From contig CATQJL010000001.1 of NCBI GenBank assembly GCA_958299035.1, forward strand, positions 4,960,399-5,024,398: 64,000 bases of DNA, written 5' to 3'. Shown piece by piece: positions 60,395 through 64,000 of the stretch. The DNA comes from Cylicocyclus nassatus. Lineage: Eukaryota > Nematoda > Chromadorea > Rhabditida > Strongylidae. The notes beneath the pieces were generated by a model that made no database searches, was not told the origin of the DNA, and saw only the letters and a list, made by a program, of their open reading frames with translations. The position numbers were made by a program, and so were the translations under genes. How positions within the stretch are numbered: position 1 is the first letter of the stretch; the number at the start of each line of letters is the position of its first letter.

Positions 60395-60664
60395 TATTTG
60401 ATAAGTACTTTGTTGTTGGATGCAGATCGCTTGGTAACCAGCGGCGGTCCCAGGATCCGTCCTGGGGAGGGGCGGCATAAAAAAATTTTCTGAGTGAATG
60501 TACGTGGCGTTAGCTACGCATACCAAAAAAAATTTTGGGGGTCCTCTCAAAACTTTTGCGGGCGCATAACCAGTGACCTAAAAATTTTTTTGCAGTGTTG
60601 ATTTGTATTTTGAATGTTAATAATTCTCTTGTCATGGAGTCTTTTAAGCTTTAGGTACCAATTT
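60395..60664. other. 3' flank of the Ala/Pro-rich gene
   Basis: No gene and no clear AATAAA close to the stop at 60394. A GGCGGCATAAAAAAATTTT stretch at 60471-60489 is AT-rich only. Confidence 0.35.
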
Positions 60665-61412
60665 GTAGAGCTGGCTTTAACTTAGATTTACAATATGAAG
60701 CGAGTTACCGATCTTCTTCATTACTGTAGGATTATAGTAGGAACTTTGAAGAGAGTTTTGCGTCATGAGAGTTATGTTTACTTTTAAGAAAGGACTAGAG
60801 AAGCTGAAAACTTTCAACCAGGCTAACCAGGGTCGTGATTCCAAATGTGAATCTCGCACTTCACCATGATGCTGTTATCCTAGGTTATGCCAGTTATAAC
60901 GTAACTTTCTGATGTTCGTCGAAAATTTTATTAGGGCAGTTAAAAAGCTCTGCGAACATGTTACAAATTCTGTTTGGAAATTTTTTTTTGTACGGCGTAT
61001 CTCACAGTTGACGCCATATGCTGCGAGTTTCCACCGTGGTAAAAAAAGATCGGTAATTCGCTCTATGTTGTAAATCTAAGTTGAAGTCAGCTTTACAAAA
61101 AGTAACCTACCCTGATTTTACGCGCATAAGGCGCACTTTTTCGAACTTTCAAGCGAGCCGCTCACGGCTTCACTGTATTCCGGAATGAAATCCTTACATC
61201 ACACGATTCTCTCAAGCAATATACAGCACGTTATAGGGTCCTTTGGTTGCAAAGTCCTTTGGCTTATCTGGGCTGGTCGATTTTGGAAAAAAATCCCCCG
61301 CGCCTTATACGCATGAAATTAGGGTAATTTTTTTTTCCGAAAAATCTCATGACAAGAGAGTTACCAAGAATCAAACAGTAGGCACATTTTCTGGGACACC
61401 CTGTTATACAGT
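60665..61412. repeat. Decayed relative of the CAGGGTGTCCC foldback
   Basis: GTAGAGCTGGCTTTAACTTA (60667) and CGAGTTACCGATCTTCTTC are matched inverted at 61030-61105 (GATCGGTAATTCGCTC, AAGTTGAAGTCAGCTTTAC). A CTGGGACACCCTGTTATACA end lies at 61392-61411. The left end was not found. The inner sequence is clearly shared with 47966-48648. Confidence 0.55.
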
Positions 61413-62439
61413 GTTCGAAACACAATTTTTTCTAATGGACCTCTGAGGCTGAAATTCTCTCCTTTATAAACAAGTCACGGTGCAGGTTATAGACTAGTGG
61501 CGAGTCACTGGGTCCTTCTATCGATATATTGATTTGTTTACTTTCATTCAAGGAGAATAAAGCTTATAATCGTTGTTCGAGTCATTTCCTCAAGTCAAAA
61601 GAAGGGGGCTGTAACGGCTATGTACATTTTGCGGCGAGGAGGATGCGGTGTCACGAAGCGGGAGGCCAAAAAGGAAGACAAATCGTCCACGGCAACACTG
61701 CTGCAGGACTCAAAGCAAGAGCACGTAATAGGAAATGAAGGGACAGTGCGACTTAAAGTAGAGCAATAAAAAGGAGGTATTTGTGGTATAAAATATTACT
61801 ACTACTGCGATTTGCGGGGCTAATTTGGACCCACGGTCCAGGCTGGACCGGGACGCTGGCTAGTATGCAACAAAACTGCTTAGCAAGTGTCCTCAGGAAA
61901 CTCTTTGTATGTTGCGAGTGCACATTCGTTTTTTGACTTGAAATTATTAACTCAACGCAAATGTAGGTACCCCACGAACAATTTTTCTTTCATATACAAT
62001 CAACATATATTAGTTTCGATTTTTTTCAAACTCGGCAAACAGAAAGTGGTTTCTGACACGAAGAAGCTGATAAAAATTTTGCAAGATTCTGCTTGGAAAA
62101 ACTAGTGTGACCGATTACTACCAAAACAATTTTGTATCCCAAACCCTTTATCTAGACTTCGTATACGAAAAGGGAGAATCAACTTCGGTTTTATAAGCGG
62201 TGAGCAAAATAAAACATCTATTATATCGTAGTTAATGTGCATTCTACTTGTAAGTTACGAAACGGCTGAACTACATGTGTAGGACCTTGTATTCTTGTTA
62301 TAAAAATGCTTACTTTGTAAGGCTTGTCTTCCTTTAACGTGCCCAAACGGTGTTGTAAGGACCAAATGCACTACATCTCTGGAAAGGGGAGGGGAGCTGA
62401 AAAAAGACGCATCATGTCTCGCTGCTCTGAGTACCTTTA
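61413..62439. other. Intergenic, no supported gene
   Basis: Short frames only (61529-61738, 61887-62105), without domains or splice support. Confidence 0.4.
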
Positions 62440-63876
62440 GGCTGCGTTCATACTGATTCCCATGTTCTGGAACTGTTCCCGCACAGTTCTCGCACTGTGC
62501 TGAAACTGTGCGGGAACTGTGCGGGAACTGTGCGGGAACAGTTCCAGAACTGTGCTGCATGCTCTGCAGCCGCCCCGCACCGTTTTGAACGGCGGGAGTT
62601 GGAGAATTTTGACCGTTTTCAACGGTTTTTCTTCCAGATTTCGCTCATTTTGGCCTTAATCCTCCACCCCGCTTCCCTTTTTGATCAGCAGCACTGCGAA
62701 CTCGAAGCGGGGTTGAAGAATGAGCGCTTTTCTGCGCCGTGTATTCGGAAAGATGGGCTATCGTGCGATTGTTCATTCTGTCTTCTTGTTTTTTGCTCAA
62801 AACTACTTCATTTGTTCCAGGAAGCGGCTGCTTAGTTTCCATAGCCATCTGCCACAAATTAGGGAGTAGGAGAAATCCTGAAATTGCATGAGTTGGGACT
62901 TGTCTCTTGCTTTTCATGATTTTGGGCGTTTTAGCCTTGTTCGTTTTTCCATGTCGTTGCTTCTCCGTTCTTTCTTCTACCCCGCTTCTCCTAGTGATGA
63001 GAAAAGCTGTGAATTTGAAGCGGGGTTGAGGATTGAACGCTGTTCTGCTCCATGTATCCGGGAATATGGGCCTTCGTGCGCTCGTCCATTCTCTCATCGC
63101 TATTTTTGTTCAGACCTATTCATGTGTACTAACAGGTCGCTGCGTAGTCTCGCATCGTCTTAAAATTGAAATAGACAAGTCTTTAGAACACATGAAGTAG
63201 GTCTGAACAAAAATAGCGATGAGAGAATGGACGAGCGCACGAAGGCCCATATTCCCGGATACATGGAGCAGAACAGCGTTCAATCCTCAACCCCGCTTCA
63301 AATTCACAGCTTTTCTCATCACTAGGAGAAGCGGGGTAGAAGAAAGAACGGAGAAGCAACGACATGGAAAAACGAACAAGGCTAAAACGCCCAAAATCAT
63401 GAAAAGCAAGAGACAAGTCCCAACTCATGCAATTTCAGGATTTCTCCTACTCCCTAATTTGTGCCAGATGGCTATGGAAACTGAGCAGCCGCTTCCTGGA
63501 ACAAATGAAGTAGTTTTGAGCAAAAAACAAGAAGACAGAATGAACAATCGCACGATAGCCCATCTTTCCGAATACACGGCGCAGAAAAGCGCTCATTCTT
63601 CAACCCCGCTTCGAGTTCGCAGTGCTGCTGATCAAAAAGGGAAGCGGGGTGGAGGATTAAGGCCAAAATAAGCGAAATCTGGAAGAAAAACCGTTGAGAA
63701 CGGTCAAAATTCTCCAACTCTTGCCGTTCAAAACGGTGCGGGGCGGCTGCAGAGCATGCAGCACAGTTCTGGAACTGTTCCCGCACAGTTCCCGCACAGT
63801 TCCCGCACAGTTTCAGCACAGTGCGAGAACTGTGCGGGAACAGTTCCAGAACATGGGAATCAGTATGAACGCAGCC
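62440..63876. repeat. 1,437-bp near-perfect palindrome, PIF/Harbinger-type
   Basis: GGCTGCGTTCATACTGATTC at 62440 and its inverted copy ending at 63876. TTA lies directly outside both ends (62437-62439 and 63877-63879), the 3-bp target duplication of PIF/Harbinger elements. The arms run 62440-63127 and 63189-63876 (688 bp each) around a 61-bp unpaired centre. Translations of the two arms in mirrored frames differ at only two residues across about 150 codons. Each arm starts with repeated GGGAACTGTGC units. No transposase is inside, so it must be mobilised in trans. Confidence 0.9.
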
Positions 63877-64000
63877 TTATCCTTCTTTGTCTGTCTATCT
63901 TACGAAATTCACATACCCTGATACCCGAGCATGATGGAAGCAGGATACTGCATACAAGCTGAGATTATCGATGTTTTGTATGACCCCCTGAAGAATCCTC

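Noticed and set aside
62645..63671. Two identical 150-residue proteins in mirror orientation
   Set aside because: They are the same non-coding arm sequence of the palindrome read from both sides; no start context, splice sites or domain.

Overview
This window looks like nuclear DNA of a parasitic clade V (strongylid or hookworm-like) nematode. The basis is short exons with TTTTCAG-type acceptors, probable spliced-leader acceptors beside start codons, nematode-typical protein families (CRAL-TRIO/GOLD, PAN-ZP) and a very high density of short foldback or MITE-type elements. The species is inferred, not shown. No bacterial, viral or organelle genes were seen. All gene models were read by eye; the exon phases close exactly in each multi-exon model.

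Layout. 1-8.8 kb is intergenic and full of inverted-repeat elements, one of which carries a tRNA-like Pol III promoter. 8.8-10.05 kb (minus) is a decayed retroelement that joins the end of a non-LTR reverse transcriptase to a Penelope-like GIY-YIG endonuclease tail, with a probable hammerhead ribozyme downstream. 12.27-17.56 kb (minus) is a complete 12-exon CRAL-TRIO/GOLD lipid-transfer gene (392 aa). 17.6-33.8 kb has no gene I can support. 33.78-35.64 kb (minus) is a 5-exon gene for a 124-aa secreted protein with a TATA box. 36.0-36.8 kb (minus) is a dead Tc1/mariner transposase. 38.7-43.0 kb is three foldback elements. 43.54-52.70 kb (plus) is a large PAN/apple-ZP transmembrane matrix protein (18 exons, 786 aa) with a furin-like site, a C-terminal membrane helix and possibly two alternative signal-peptide exons. 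54-59 kb is another dense repeat block. 59.30-60.39 kb (plus) is a 5-exon gene for a secreted Ala/Pro/Val-rich protein (252 aa). 62.44-63.88 kb is a near-perfect 1,437-bp palindrome with a TTA target duplication.

The four genes are not an operon; strands and spacings differ. Three encode secreted or surface products (matrix ZP protein, Ala/Pro-rich protein, small Pro-rich protein) and one a cytosolic lipid-transfer protein. The most unusual content is the repeat landscape: several unrelated transposon superfamilies are all present as large foldbacks, many with readable target-site duplications, and seven lie inside introns of the two large genes. I found no new multi-gene system.
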